A DNA stretch of 64,000 nucleotides from Streptomyces caelestis (GCF_014205255.1 NZ_JACHNE010000001.1:8060001-8124000), one strand, 5' to 3'. Shown: positions 1 to 9,518, counted from the first letter of the stretch. The notes: generated from the letters alone by a model not told the origin. A program made the numbers and translations.

Positions 1-1227
1 GACCAGGTTCCCCTCTCGGCGGTCGCGGACATCAGTATCAGCCGGCACGGCACCACCGTCCTCCTCATCTGGCGCATCGAGGACGAGACGGCGCGACTGG
101 CGAGCCTGCTCCAGCACGCTCAGCGCCTCGGCCGCATCGGCGGCTTCGAGGAGAACCTGCTGACCGGGGAGATCACCTGGAACGGGCAGCTGTTCGACCT
201 CTACGGGCGCCCGCAGTCGAGCACCCCGGTGCCCCTGGAGAATCTGCCGGCCCACGCGCATCCGGACGACGGCGTCTCCATCCGCCGCTTCCTGCGCACG
301 CTGCTGCACCACCGGCGGCCGGCGGCCGCGGCCTTCCGGCTGCAGCGGCCGGACGGGGTGACCCGCCACATCCGCGTCGTCGCCGAGCCGGTACTCGACA
401 CCGACGGCCGGCTGCTTCTCATCCGCGGCGCCTGCCAGGACATCTCGGCCCAGCACTGGACCGAGGTGGCCCTCGCCGCCACCCGCGACCAGCTGGCGCA
501 CACCGAACAGCAGGCCAGCGAACGCAACCGGCTCACCCTCCAGCTGCAGCACGCCATCATGCCGCCCGCACAGGCACCGTTGCAGGTCCCCGGCCTCCAG
601 GTGGCCGTCCGCTACCGGCCCGCGGAGACCGAGCAGCTGGTGGGCGGCGACTGGTACGACACCGTCATGCTGCCCTCCCGGCAGGTGCTGCTGTGCGTGG
701 GAGACGTGGCCGGCCACGGCATCGAGGCCGCGACCAGCATGGTCGTCCTGCGCAACGCGCTGCGTGGCCTGGCGGTGACCGGCGCCGGGCCGGGCCAGTT
801 GCTGTCGTGGCTCAACATCGTGGCGCACCATCTGACGGGCGCCGTCACCGCGACGGCGGTGTGCGGTCTGTACGACCCGGTCCTGCGGACGCTCCGCTGG
901 GCCAGGGCGGGCCACCTGCCGCCCGTGCTCGTCCAGGGCAGCGAGGCGGCTGCCCTGCCCCTGGTCAAGGGGATGCTGCTCGGAGCGCTCTCCGAGGTCG
1001 TGTACGAGGAGGCCGAGGTACAACTGGCCGAAGGGGACACCCTGTTGATGTACACGGACGGCCTGATCGAACGCCGCGACCGGTCCGTGGAGGAGTCCCT
1101 GATCCACTTGCTGACCACCGCCCGCACGGCGCCCAGCACACTCGACCAGCAGCTGGACCGCCTGCTGACCTACAGCAACTCGGACACCGACGACGACACG
1201 TGCATCGTGGGCATCCGGCTCGGGTGA
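1..1227 (+). CDS. PAS / SpoIIE-type PP2C phosphatase, 3' part
   Basis: The reading frame is open from the first base, so the start lies before the window. About 408 codons are visible. The first ~150 residues look like PAS sensor sequence (a FEENLLTGEITWNGQLFDLYG stretch is typical of PAS domains), followed by a short helical linker. The C-terminal ~200 residues are a SpoIIE/RsbU-type PPM phosphatase with its metal-binding landmarks: GGDWYD, GDVAGHG, TDGL and a terminal DDDTC. Such proteins dephosphorylate anti-sigma-factor antagonists in partner-switching stress networks, and Streptomyces carry dozens. No kinase or STAS partner gene is visible here. The family is clear; the target and ligand cannot be told. 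Confidence 0.9.
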   Translation, partial: DQVPLSAVADISISRHGTTVLLIWRIEDETARLASLLQHAQRLGRIGGFEENLLTGEITWNGQLFDLYGRPQSSTPVPLENLPAHAHPDDGVSIRRFLRTLLHHRRPAAAAFRLQRPDGVTRHIRVVAEPVLDTDGRLLLIRGACQDISAQHWTEVALAATRDQLAHTEQQASERNRLTLQLQHAIMPPAQAPLQVPGLQVAVRYRPAETEQLVGGDWYDTVMLPSRQVLLCVGDVAGHGIEAATSMVVLRNALRGLAVTGAGPGQLLSWLNIVAHHLTGAVTATAVCGLYDPVLRTLRWARAGHLPPVLVQGSEAAALPLVKGMLLGALSEVVYEEAEVQLAEGDTLLMYTDGLIERRDRSVEESLIHLLTTARTAPSTLDQQLDRLLTYSNSDTDDDTCIVGIRLG

Positions 1228-1535
1228 GGGGCTTGGACCGGCGCGTCGCCGGTGCTGCGCCGTGCCCAGCTCGTCGGCGGGGGTCGGCGACGTAGCGGCG
1301 GGTGTCGAACCAGCCGAACATCGCGGCCATGTCCTTGACCAGAGGTATGAAGCGGCCGGCGACGGCTCCTGCGGCGCGGGCGACGGCGGAGGGGGCGGTG
1401 CAGCCGGCCGGCAACGGGAAGGGCGCGCCGGCCCCGCGTGGGGTACTGCCGAGCGCGCCGCACGGCCTGCTTCACGAGAGCGCCCGGGAGGATGTGCACC
1501 CCGGCCGGGACCGGGGTGCAGACGGGGACGGGGAG
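1228..1535. other. Gene-poor gap between phosphatase and marR
   Basis: I see no convincing gene in these ~300 bases. On the minus strand, roughly 1250-1360, a stretch reading KDMAAMFGWFDTRRYVAD resembles the C-terminal end of NmrA-like NAD(P)-binding proteins. It has no start, no family-typical stop and no upstream part, so at most it is a decayed remnant. Confidence 0.25.
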
Positions 1536-2015
1536 TTACTTGGATTCTTCTCGCGGAAGGGCGCGGCTGTTGATCGCGTCGGTGATGGCATAGGCGGTGC
1601 GGACGAAGGACTCTGCCTGCTGTGCCGACAGGTTCAGCGCGGAAATCTCCTCCAGGGCCCGCCACATGGCCGCCAAGGGCTCGCGCATGGCACGGCCCTT
1701 GTCGGTGAGGTGGACGACCATGACCCGCCGGTCGTGTTCGGCCGGCTCGCGGATGAGCAGGCCGGCGTCCTGCATGCGGCGCAGGGACTTGGAGACGGTG
1801 GAGTGGTCCAGGCCGACGCTGTCGAGCAGCTCGGACTGGGTCTGGCCGTCCCGGTCCAGGAGTTGCATCAGCAGCAGTTCCTGTCCGGGATGCAGGTCCA
1901 TCTCGCGGAGCATGGCGGCGGCGCGGGCGCGGTGAGCGCGGGCGAGCTGGAAGATCGCGTAGCTCATCGGCCCCTCGCCGGCCGTGCTGGGGATGCGGGG
2001 TGTGGGGGCGGGCAT
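1536..2015 (-). CDS. MarR-family transcriptional regulator
   Basis: This 159-residue winged-helix protein has the usual MarR layout: a helical dimerisation segment, the recognition region LDHSTVSKSLRRMQDAGL, then a wing with the typical REPAEHDRRVMVVHLTDKGR sequence. The ATG at 2015 was chosen because GAGGA lies 8 bases upstream; an internal ATG at 1967 is possible. It is the last gene of a minus-strand operon after an ene-reductase and a quinone reductase. By context it is probably the repressor of that operon, acting at the two matching palindromes upstream of the first gene (4107-4158). MarR proteins of this kind often respond to oxidants, electrophiles or phenolics. The ligand is unknown. 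Confidence 0.92.
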   Translation of the reverse strand: MPAPTPRIPSTAGEGPMSYAIFQLARAHRARAAAMLREMDLHPGQELLLMQLLDRDGQTQSELLDSVGLDHSTVSKSLRRMQDAGLLIREPAEHDRRVMVVHLTDKGRAMREPLAAMWRALEEISALNLSAQQAESFVRTAYAITDAINSRALPREESK

Positions 2016-2026
2016 GGTTCGGTTCC

Positions 2027-3088
2027 TCAGACGGTGTAGGTGGGGTAGTCGGTGTAGCCGGCTGCTCCGCCGCCGTAGAAGGTCGCCGGGTCGGGGGTGT
2101 TCAGCGGCGCGTCAGAGCGTAGCCGCTCGACCAGGTCCGGGTTGGCGAGCGCGAGGGCGCCGACGGAGACGAGGTCGGCCGTGCCGTGGTCGATGTCCTT
2201 GGCGCGGGTGGGCAGGTCGGCGCCGCCCCGGTTGAGGATCAGCGTGGTCGGCCACAGCGCGCGCAGGGTGCCCAGCAGCTCCTCGTCGCCCGCGTGGAGG
2301 ATGTGGAGGTAGGCGAGGCCGAGCGGGCTGAGGGCGCGCAAGAGCGCCGGATACAGCTCGGCGGTGTCGGACTCGGCGATGTCGTTGTAGGGGTTGCCGG
2401 GGGAGATGCGCAGGCCGGTGCGGTCGGCGCCGATCTCGTCGGCCACGGCAGCGGCGACCTCGACGGCGAAGCGGATGCGGTTGTCGAGGGAACCGCCGTA
2501 GCGGTCGGTGCGCTGGTTGGTGTTGTCGGACAGGAACTGGTGTACCAGGTAGCCGTTGGCGGCGTGGATCTCCACGCCGTCGGCGCCCGCCGCGACGGCA
2601 GCCGCTGCGGCGCGGCGGAAGTCGTCGACGGTCGCCGCGACCTCCTGCGTCGACAGAGCACGGGGTGTCGGCATTTCCTGGGGCCCGGACGCGGTGAACA
2701 TCGTGCCCTTCGGCCGGATCGCCGACGGGGCGACCGGCCGGCGCCCGTGGGGGGTGTTGTCGGGGTGGGAGATGCGTCCGGTGTGCATCAGCTGGATGAC
2801 GATCCGGCCGTCGGCCTCGTGCACGGCGTCGGTGACCTTGCGCCACCCGGCGATCTGCTCGTCATTGTGGATGCCGGGGGTCAGGAGGTAGCCCTGGCCG
2901 TCGGACGAGGGCTGGGTTCCCTCGGTGATGATGAGCGCGTGCGAGGCCCGCTGGGCGTAGTACTCGGCGTTCAGCTCGGTCGGTACGCCTTCGGGGGTGG
3001 AGCGGTCACGGGTCATGGGGGCCATGACCAGGCGGTGGGGCAGGGAGATGTCACCGACGGTGGTCGGTGTCCACAGGGCGTTCAGCAT
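2027..3088 (-). CDS. Old yellow enzyme-family ene-reductase
   Basis: The 353-residue protein is an FMN-dependent alkene reductase of the OYE/NemA family. It reduces activated C=C bonds (enones, maleimides, nitro-olefins) with NAD(P)H. Visible marks are the N-terminal PHRLVMAPMTRDR, the substrate-anion-binding segment IHAANGYLVHQF, the family signature RYGGSLDNR and a C-terminal phosphate-binding loop region NRGGADL. Length is normal. It lies between the quinone reductase (78 bp upstream) and the marR gene (11 bp downstream) on the same strand, which suggests an electrophile-detoxification operon under MarR control. The family is secure and the physiological substrate open. Confidence 0.95.
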   Translation of the reverse strand: MLNALWTPTTVGDISLPHRLVMAPMTRDRSTPEGVPTELNAEYYAQRASHALIITEGTQPSSDGQGYLLTPGIHNDEQIAGWRKVTDAVHEADGRIVIQLMHTGRISHPDNTPHGRRPVAPSAIRPKGTMFTASGPQEMPTPRALSTQEVAATVDDFRRAAAAAVAAGADGVEIHAANGYLVHQFLSDNTNQRTDRYGGSLDNRIRFAVEVAAAVADEIGADRTGLRISPGNPYNDIAESDTAELYPALLRALSPLGLAYLHILHAGDEELLGTLRALWPTTLILNRGGADLPTRAKDIDHGTADLVSVGALALANPDLVERLRSDAPLNTPDPATFYGGGAAGYTDYPTYTV

Positions 3089-3165
3089 GAGTGGTCCTTC
3101 GGTGCGGTGATGAAAGGTGGTGATCGGGCTGGCTGAGGGTGTGGTGGGCGCAGTTGCGGGCGTGA

Positions 3166-4071
3166 TCAGTCGACGGTGAGGACGAGCTTGCCCCGGACAT
3201 GCCCGGCTTCGCTGACCTGCTGGGCCGTGGCGGCCTGGTCGAGCGGGTAGGCGGTGACGGTGGTGACGACCTTGCCGGTCGCGGCGTCCTGCGCCAGGGC
3301 GGCCAGACGGACGGTCGAGCGTTCCTGGGATCCCTGGGAGAAGGTGATGCCCAGCTGCCGTGCACCGAAGTCGGCGATGGTGACGATGCGCTCGGTGCCG
3401 CCCCGCAGGGCGATGGAGTCCTCGAGGGCTCCCTTCCCGGCCAGGTCGAACACCGCGTCCACACCGTCGGGGGCGAGCGCCCGGACCCGCTCGAGCAGGC
3501 CCTCGCCGTAAACGGTCGCGGTGGCGCCGAGCGAGGCCAGGTATTCCTGGTTGGCGGGGCCGGCGGTGCCGATGACACGCGCTCCGCGGGCCGTGGCGAG
3601 CTGGACCGCCAGGGTTCCGACCGCTCCGGCCGCGCCGTGCATCAGCACGGTCTCCCCGGCGGTGACGCCCAGCAGGTTCAGGACCCGCTCGGCCGTCTCA
3701 CCCGCCACCGGCAGCGCGGCCGCGTGCTGCCAGTCGAGGCCGGCGGGCTTGGGGGCCACGGTGGTGGCCAGCGCGTACTCGGCGTACGAGCCGGTGTCCG
3801 ACCAGCCCAGCACCTCGTCACCGACCTGCACGTCCCGCACGCCGTCACCCAGGGCGTCCACCACGCCGGCGAGTTCGCCACCGGGGACGGCGGGGAAGGT
3901 CGTCGGGCGGACGGCCTCCAGCATCCCGGAGCGGATCTTGCCGTCCAGAGCGTTCACCCCGGCCGCGTTCACGCGGACGCGGACCTGCCCGGGGCCGGGC
4001 TGCGGGACCTCGATGTCCGCCTCGCGCAGCACGTCCGTGCCTCCGAAACGGTCAAACCGGATGGCTTTCAT
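3166..4071 (-). CDS. MDR-family NADPH:quinone reductase-like protein
   Basis: The 301-residue protein belongs to the medium-chain dehydrogenase/reductase superfamily, in the zinc-free quinone/enoyl reductase branch. The N-terminal GroES-like domain begins MKAIRFDRFGGTDVL. The Rossmann fold shows the nucleotide loop HGAAGAVGTLAVQLA. Structural-zinc cysteines are absent, as expected for this branch. It would reduce quinones or alpha,beta-unsaturated carbonyls with NADPH. It is the first gene of the minus-strand operon with the ene-reductase and marR genes, and both palindromic boxes lie 36-87 bp upstream of its start. Confidence 0.93.
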   Translation of the reverse strand: MKAIRFDRFGGTDVLREADIEVPQPGPGQVRVRVNAAGVNALDGKIRSGMLEAVRPTTFPAVPGGELAGVVDALGDGVRDVQVGDEVLGWSDTGSYAEYALATTVAPKPAGLDWQHAAALPVAGETAERVLNLLGVTAGETVLMHGAAGAVGTLAVQLATARGARVIGTAGPANQEYLASLGATATVYGEGLLERVRALAPDGVDAVFDLAGKGALEDSIALRGGTERIVTIADFGARQLGITFSQGSQERSTVRLAALAQDAATGKVVTTVTAYPLDQAATAQQVSEAGHVRGKLVLTVD

Positions 4072-4106
4072 GACGACTCCTCCTCGCGTTCACGCGTCAC
4101 CACCAA

Positions 4107-4158
4107 TTAGGTGGCTAGACACGTAACCGTAGCAGCGATTATGTGGCTAGCCAAGTAT
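4107..4158. promoter_or_regulatory. Two MarR-type operator boxes
   Basis: Two related palindromes lie just upstream of the quinone-reductase gene. Box 1 (4107-4126) fits the symmetric pattern TTAnGTGnCTAGnCACnTAA exactly. Box 2 (4139-4158) keeps TTAnGTGnCTAGnCA but breaks symmetry on its right arm; its core TGGCTAGCCA is a perfect palindrome. The centres are 32 bp apart, about three helical turns, so two dimers could bind one face. The palindromes are seen directly; binding by the operon's MarR protein is inferred. Confidence 0.75.
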
Positions 4159-4393
4159 TTCTGCTCGGTGCTGTGTGAGACCGGCTCGCCGCAGGGCGGT
4201 GCCGTCGAAGATGTGGAAGCCGATTCGACCGTCATGCCGGGCGCCGGAATGCCGAGGGCCGTTCCCTGCCACGATGCGCGTGGCTGTCGCCTGAATGGTC
4301 AGCGCGGTACCCAGTAGTGCCGGGACGTTCCCGGCGGGACAGTTCGTTCCCACCGGTGGCTGCCTGGGGCTGACCTGTGGCTAATCTGCACGC

Positions 4394-7300
4394 GTGACCA
4401 CCGACCTGATCCTCCTGCCGCGTGTCGCCCATCGCGGACAGGAGATCACCGCGCCCCGGCTCCGCGGCCTCCTCGCGCTGCTCGCCGGCGACTTACGCAC
4501 GGGCTGCAGCACCGAGCGCCTGGTGGCGGGGCTGTGGCCGGACGAGTTGCCGGAGCGGCCGGCGAAGGCGGTGCAGGTCCTCGTGTCCAGGGCGCGGGCG
4601 CGGCTCGGCGCAGACGTCATCGCCGGCACGCCGACCGGATACCGGCTCACCCTCGCCGAGGACCAGGTCGACAGCTCCGCCCTGCTGCTGCACGCCGCCG
4701 CGAGCGCGGACCGGGCCAGGGCCGGGGACCACGCGGAATCGCTGGCCGAGGCCGAGGCCGGGCTCGCGCTGTGGGAGGCCACCCCTGACGAGGCGTACGA
4801 CACCGACGACCCGGTAGCCGCGCTGCGCATGGAGCGCGCCCCCGTCCGCCGCACTCTTGTACGCGCGCGGGCGCTCGCGCTCGCCCGCCTCGGACGGCAC
4901 GCGGAGGCGGCCGGGCCGCTGGCCGTGGCCGCCGCGGAGCATCCGCGCGACGAGGAGGTGCTCGTCGAGCTGCTGCGCGGTGAGGCGGCGACGGCGGGCC
5001 CGTCCGCCGCGCTGACGCGGTACGAGGCGTACCGCCGCGAGCTCCGGGACGAACTCGGCACGGATCCGGGCGCCGGGCTCAAGGCCGTACAGCGGGAACT
5101 GCTGCGCGGCGAGGCACCTGTGGTCCGGCACGGCGTGCCGCACGAGCCGAACCCCCTTCTCGGCCGGGACGAGGACATCGCGGCGGTGCGGCGGCTGCTG
5201 GGCACTTCCCGAGCCGTCAACGTCGTCGGCCCCGGCGGCCTCGGCAAGACCCGGCTCGCGCACGCCGTCAGCCGCCGGGCCGAGCAACGCGTGGTGTACT
5301 TCGTGCCGCTCGCCGGCGTCACCGCGGACGCGGACGTGGCCGCGGAGGTGGCCTCCGCGCTCGGCGCGGGCGAAGGGCGGCCCGGCGCGATGAGCGGCCA
5401 CGCCCCGGCAGACCCGGTGTCCGGCATCCTCGGCGTGCTCGGCTCCGGGCCGGCGCTGCTGGTCCTCGACAACTGCGAGCAGGTCATCCGGGGCGCCGCC
5501 GACCTCGTACAGGCCCTGGTCTCGTCCTCCAAGGACCTGCGGGTGCTCGCCACCAGCCGGGCCCCGCTCGGCCTCAGCTCGGAGACGGTGTACGCGCTGC
5601 CGGAACTCGCTCTCGACACCTCGGTCGAGCTGTTCACGCAGCGGGCCCGGGCCGCCCGACCCGGAGTGGAGCTGCCGCCCGACGCGGTGGCCGGGCTGTG
5701 CCGCCACCTCGACGGGCTGCCGCTCGCCGTGGAGCTGGCCGCGGCACGGGTGCGGGTCCTTTCGGTGCCGGAGATCGCCCGCCGCCTCGGCGACCGATTC
5801 GCGCTGCTGCGGGGCGGGGCACGGGACGTGCCGGAGCGCCACCGCACGCTGCACGCGGTCGTGGACTGGAGCTGGAACCTCCTCGACGAGGACGCCAGGG
5901 CGGCGCTGCGCACACTGTCCGTCTTTCCCGGCGGCTTCTCCGCCGAGGCGGCGGAGCATGTGCTCGGCGAGGACGCGCTGTCCCTGCTCGAGCAGTTGGC
6001 CGATCAGTCACTGCTCACCGTCGCCGACACCCCGGCCGGCGTGCGGTTCCGGATGCTGGAGACCGTACGGGAGTTCAGCGCGGCCCGGCGTGCGGAGGCG
6101 GGAGAGGACGAGGAGGCCGTCGGCCGGTTCCTGGCCTGGGCGCGGGACTTCGGGGTCACGTACCACGACTGGATCTTCGGCGCGAAACCTGCCCCGAGCT
6201 CTCGGCTCCGCTCGGGCAGGGAAGGTCCCATTGCCGCCCGGGAGCGGGTCAGGGCCGAGCAGGACAACCTCGTGCCGGCCCTGCGGCACGCCCTGACCCG
6301 TACGGACGGCCCCACCACCGCCGCCCTCACCGCCGTCCTCGCCGCCCTGTGGTCCACCGGCTCCGACTACCCCCGCCTCACCGCCCTCGCCGCGGACACC
6401 GGCCCACCGCTGTCGCACTACCACCCCGAGCCCGAATACGTCGAAGTCGCCCGCGCCGCCGCGGTGTTGTGCGCGGCGAGCCTGTTCATGGGCTACGGCC
6501 CGCACGTCGTACGCCAGCTCGTCACCCTCCGGCGCCTGCCCCCGGCCCCGCCGGACACGCTGCTGCGGGCTGTCGCGGCAGTGCTGAGCGCGGTTCCCGA
6601 GATGCTGCCTCCCGACTACGAAGTGCTGCGGAAGCTCTGCGACAGCGAGCAGCCGCTGCTCGCCGGCGTCGCCGAGTGCGTCGCGACCTACGTCTGGGAG
6701 TACGAGCACGACATCGACCGCGCGCTCGCCTCGGCGCGCCGGATCATCACCGTACTGGCGCCGGTCGACAGTCCGTTCCTGCAAGTCATGGGCTATGCCC
6801 GGCTGGGCGAGCTGTGCTTGAGGGCGGAGCAGGGCGAGGCCGCGTACGGGTACCTCAAGGCGGTGCTGGAGGCGCTGCCGCGGCTCGGCGGCGAGCACGA
6901 CTTCATCGGCGTCCGCTGGGGCCTCGCCCTCGCCTGCCTGCAGCGCGGCGATCCCGACGAGGCCGAGTACTGGCTGCGGCAGGCGGAGCGCGGCAACACC
7001 CCGCAGGACGACGACTTCTCCGACCTCGGCGGCCGTGCCGAGATCGCGCTCGCGCGCGGACTGACCGAGGTCGGGCTCGGCCTGTGGCGCAGCGCCGCGG
7101 AGCAGGTGGCCGAGTTCGGCGCGCTGCACGGCGGCGACCCCTTCCTCGACCGCTGGGCGCTGCAGATCCAGTCGGTGGCGGTGACGGCGCACGCGCACGC
7201 CGGCCGCCTGGAGCTGGTCGCGGAGCCGGTCCACCGGCTGCGGCAGGGGCTGCGGACCCTGCTCTGCGGTCCGTCCGGCACGCCCATGGATCTCCATCTG

Positions 7301-7564
7301 TTCGGGACGGTGCTCCACGCGCTCGGCATGGCGGGGCTCGCCTCCGGCGACGCCCGTGCCGTGCGGATGATCGCGCTCGCCGAACGGCTGCGGGTGCTGC
7401 GCGAGTTCCAGCCCACGATGTCGGCGGACCGCGCCCGGAAGGCGGCCGAGGACGCCGACAGGGCGGCGTACGCCGACGCGGTGGCGGAGTACGCCGCCCT
7501 GGGGCGGGACGAGCTGCGGGAGGCGGCCCGCGCTGTCATGGCGGTTACTTCGGGTCGCGGTTGA
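4394..7564 (+). CDS. AfsR/BTAD-type large transcriptional regulator
   Basis: This 1,056-residue protein has a DNA-binding OmpR-like winged helix (about residues 15-90), a bacterial transcriptional activation domain (~95-245, with the YRRELRDELGTDPG signature), an NB-ARC/STAND ATPase with Walker A GPGGLGKTR (~280) and Walker B LLVLDNCEQV, and a long helical TPR-like tail. Such multi-domain regulators control secondary metabolism in Streptomyces, with ATP hydrolysis and a sensor tail gating DNA binding. The start is a GTG at 4394. Its 3' end overlaps the convergent ABC permease gene by 20 bp. The target is unknown; the adjacent DrrAB-like pair is the nearest candidate. Confidence 0.9.
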   Translation: MTTDLILLPRVAHRGQEITAPRLRGLLALLAGDLRTGCSTERLVAGLWPDELPERPAKAVQVLVSRARARLGADVIAGTPTGYRLTLAEDQVDSSALLLHAAASADRARAGDHAESLAEAEAGLALWEATPDEAYDTDDPVAALRMERAPVRRTLVRARALALARLGRHAEAAGPLAVAAAEHPRDEEVLVELLRGEAATAGPSAALTRYEAYRRELRDELGTDPGAGLKAVQRELLRGEAPVVRHGVPHEPNPLLGRDEDIAAVRRLLGTSRAVNVVGPGGLGKTRLAHAVSRRAEQRVVYFVPLAGVTADADVAAEVASALGAGEGRPGAMSGHAPADPVSGILGVLGSGPALLVLDNCEQVIRGAADLVQALVSSSKDLRVLATSRAPLGLSSETVYALPELALDTSVELFTQRARAARPGVELPPDAVAGLCRHLDGLPLAVELAAARVRVLSVPEIARRLGDRFALLRGGARDVPERHRTLHAVVDWSWNLLDEDARAALRTLSVFPGGFSAEAAEHVLGEDALSLLEQLADQSLLTVADTPAGVRFRMLETVREFSAARRAEAGEDEEAVGRFLAWARDFGVTYHDWIFGAKPAPSSRLRSGREGPIAARERVRAEQDNLVPALRHALTRTDGPTTAALTAVLAALWSTGSDYPRLTALAADTGPPLSHYHPEPEYVEVARAAAVLCAASLFMGYGPHVVRQLVTLRRLPPAPPDTLLRAVAAVLSAVPEMLPPDYEVLRKLCDSEQPLLAGVAECVATYVWEYEHDIDRALASARRIITVLAPVDSPFLQVMGYARLGELCLRAEQGEAAYGYLKAVLEALPRLGGEHDFIGVRWGLALACLQRGDPDEAEYWLRQAERGNTPQDDDFSDLGGRAEIALARGLTEVGLGLWRSAAEQVAEFGALHGGDPFLDRWALQIQSVAVTAHAHAGRLELVAEPVHRLRQGLRTLLCGPSGTPMDLHLFGTVLHALGMAGLASGDARAVRMIALAERLRVLREFQPTMSADRARKAAEDADRAAYADAVAEYAALGRDELREAARAVMAVTSGRG

Positions 7565-8336
7565 ACAACGCCGTCGACCACCGGTAGCCGAGCGCGGTCA
7601 GACCGACGCACCAGGCGATCGCGATCCACCCGTTGTTGCCGATCTCGGTGCCGAGCAGCAGGCCGCGCAGGGTCTCGATGGCGGGCGTGAACGGCTGGTA
7701 CTCGGCGATCGGCTGGAACCAGCCCGGGATCGCGTCGATGGGGACGAAGGCGCTGGAGATGAGCGGGAGGAGGATCAGCGGCGTTGCCATGTTGCCGGCC
7801 GCCTCGGGGTTCGGGCCGGCCATGCCCATCCCGACCGCGATCCAGGTGAGCGCCAGGGTGAACAGCGCGATCAGCCCGAAGGCCGCCAGCCACTCCAGGG
7901 CCGTGGCGTCCGTGGACCGGAAGCCGATGGCCACGGCGATGGCACCGACGAGGACCAGGCTGGCGAGCACCTGCAGCACGCTGCCGACGACGTGCCCGAC
8001 GAGCACGGACCCGCGGTAGACCGCCATCGTGCGGAAGCGGGCGATGAGGCCCTCGGTCATGTCCATGGAGACGGAGATCGCGGCCCCGATCACGGTGGAG
8101 CCGATGGTCATCATCAACAGGCCCGGGACGAGATAGGCGATGTACTCGGAGCGGTCCGCCCCGCCGCCACCGATGCCCGCGCTCATCACGCCTCCGAAGA
8201 CGTACACGAAGAGCAGCAGCAGCATGATCGGCGTGAGCAGCAGGTTCAGGGTCATGGACGGGTAGCGCAGCGCGTGCAGCAGGTTGCGGCGCAGCATCGT
8301 GTTCGAGTCGCGGACGGCGAGGGAGAGGGCGCTCAT
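7545..8336 (-). CDS. ABC-2 type permease, DrrB-like
   Basis: The 263-residue integral membrane protein has six predicted hydrophobic segments and the ABC-2 exporter features of DrrB: an N-terminal amphipathic start before the first segment, the conserved region GLLMMTIGSTVIG, and a C-terminal half with PLISSAFVPIDAIPGWFQ. With the ATPase encoded directly upstream (ATGA overlap) it forms a drug or lipid exporter in the cytoplasmic membrane. Its stop codon lies inside the 3' end of the convergent BTAD regulator gene. The substrate is unknown. Confidence 0.93.
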   Translation of the reverse strand: MSALSLAVRDSNTMLRRNLLHALRYPSMTLNLLLTPIMLLLLFVYVFGGVMSAGIGGGGADRSEYIAYLVPGLLMMTIGSTVIGAAISVSMDMTEGLIARFRTMAVYRGSVLVGHVVGSVLQVLASLVLVGAIAVAIGFRSTDATALEWLAAFGLIALFTLALTWIAVGMGMAGPNPEAAGNMATPLILLPLISSAFVPIDAIPGWFQPIAEYQPFTPAIETLRGLLLGTEIGNNGWIAIAWCVGLTALGYRWSTALFNRDPK

Positions 8337-9304
8337 CGGACGGTCTCCTTGGGCTGGTCGGGGACGCCGGCACCGCCGGTCAGGGCGAAGAACACGTCGT
8401 CGAGATCGGGGGTGTGCACGGTCAGCTCGTCCGCCTCGACGCCGGCCGAGTCCAGCCAGTCGAGGATGGAACGCAGCTCGCGCTGACTGCCGTCGCTGGG
8501 GATCTGCAGCGCCAGAGCCTCGTCGTCCCTGGTGGCCTCGCGCAGGGCGACGGCGGCCGACTGGTACGCGGCCGGGTCGGTGAAGCGGAGCCGGACATGT
8601 CCGCCCGGGATGAGCCGCTTCAGCTCCTCGGCGGTGCCCTGGGCGGCGATCCTGCCGCCGTCGAGCACCGCGATGCGGTCGGCGAGTTCGTCGGCCTCCT
8701 CCAGGTACTGGGTGGTGAGGAAGACGGTCACCCCGTCCGAGACGAGCTCGCGGATGATCTGCCACATGTTGTGGCGGCTGCGTGGGTCGAGACCGGTGGT
8801 CGGCTCGTCGAGGAAGATGATCCTCGGGTCGCCGACCAGGGTCATGGCGAGGTCGAGGCGGCGCTTCATGCCGCCGGAGTAGGTGGAGGCGGGCTTCTTG
8901 GCGGCTTCCGACAGGTCGAAGCGCTCCAGCAGTTCGGCGGCGGTACGGCGGCCCTCACCGCGGGAGAGATGGTGCAGGTCCGCCATCAGGAGCATGTTCT
9001 CCTCGCCGGTGATCAGGCCGTCGACGGCGGAGAACTGCCCCGTGACGCCGATCGCGGCCCGCACGGCCTGCGGGTCGGCGGCCAGGTCGTGGCCGCCGAC
9101 GTGCAGGTCGCCGGCGTCGGCGGTGATGAGGGTGGAGAGGATCTTGACGGCGGTGGTCTTGCCGGCGCCGTTCGGGCCGAGCAGGGAGAAGACGGTGCCG
9201 GCCGGCACAGCGAGATCGATACCGTCGAGCACCGTCTTGCCCCCGTAGGCCTTGCGCAGCCCCTTGGCCGCGATGGCGAGTGAGGGCGATGTCGTTGTCG
9301 TCAT
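8333..9304 (-). CDS. ABC transporter ATPase, DrrA family
   Basis: The 323-residue nucleotide-binding subunit shows Walker A LLGPNGAGKTTAVKIL, signature YSGGMKRRLDLA, Walker B IIFLDEPTTGLD and the H-loop after FLTTQYLEEADELADR. The C-terminal ~80-residue extension ends with LDDVFFALTG, a mark of the daunorubicin-resistance (DrrA) group. It is the first gene of a two-gene export operon with the DrrB-like permease. An inverted repeat sits 33-65 bp upstream of its start codon and may be an operator. Self-resistance or general drug efflux is likely; the substrate cannot be read from sequence. Confidence 0.95.
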   Translation of the reverse strand: MTTTTSPSLAIAAKGLRKAYGGKTVLDGIDLAVPAGTVFSLLGPNGAGKTTAVKILSTLITADAGDLHVGGHDLAADPQAVRAAIGVTGQFSAVDGLITGEENMLLMADLHHLSRGEGRRTAAELLERFDLSEAAKKPASTYSGGMKRRLDLAMTLVGDPRIIFLDEPTTGLDPRSRHNMWQIIRELVSDGVTVFLTTQYLEEADELADRIAVLDGGRIAAQGTAEELKRLIPGGHVRLRFTDPAAYQSAAVALREATRDDEALALQIPSDGSQRELRSILDWLDSAGVEADELTVHTPDLDDVFFALTGGAGVPDQPKETVR

Positions 9305-9336
9305 GCCGCAGAGGGTGCGGCAGGGCGCATTCAGCG

Positions 9337-9369
9337 CGGTTTCAGTGTGCCTTCAGCGCCCTGAAACCG
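9337..9369. promoter_or_regulatory. Inverted repeat upstream of drrAB-like operon
   Basis: The arms CGGTTTCAG and CTGAAACCG form a perfect 9-bp inverted repeat with a 15-base spacer, 33 bp upstream of the ATPase start and about 150 bp upstream of the divergent DUF4287 gene. The position suits a dimeric repressor site. No adjacent regulator gene (for example TetR) is present to assign it to. Confidence 0.45.
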
Positions 9370-9518
9370 GGGCTGCCTCGGGTAGGTGTGGGTGCGTCAG
9401 GCGTGGCTGTCCTGTCTGCGGGAAGTGTGACGCAGCACACTCCCCGCGACCGATGACTCCGTCCGTGCCCCTCGGTCATACCAGCGAACAGGCCGAAGCA
9501 ACACAACGGACAGACAGG

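Noticed and set aside
5698..7587. 629-codon plus-strand frame inside the BTAD regulator
   Set aside because: Shadow of the regulator in another frame; Arg/Pro-rich and domain-free.
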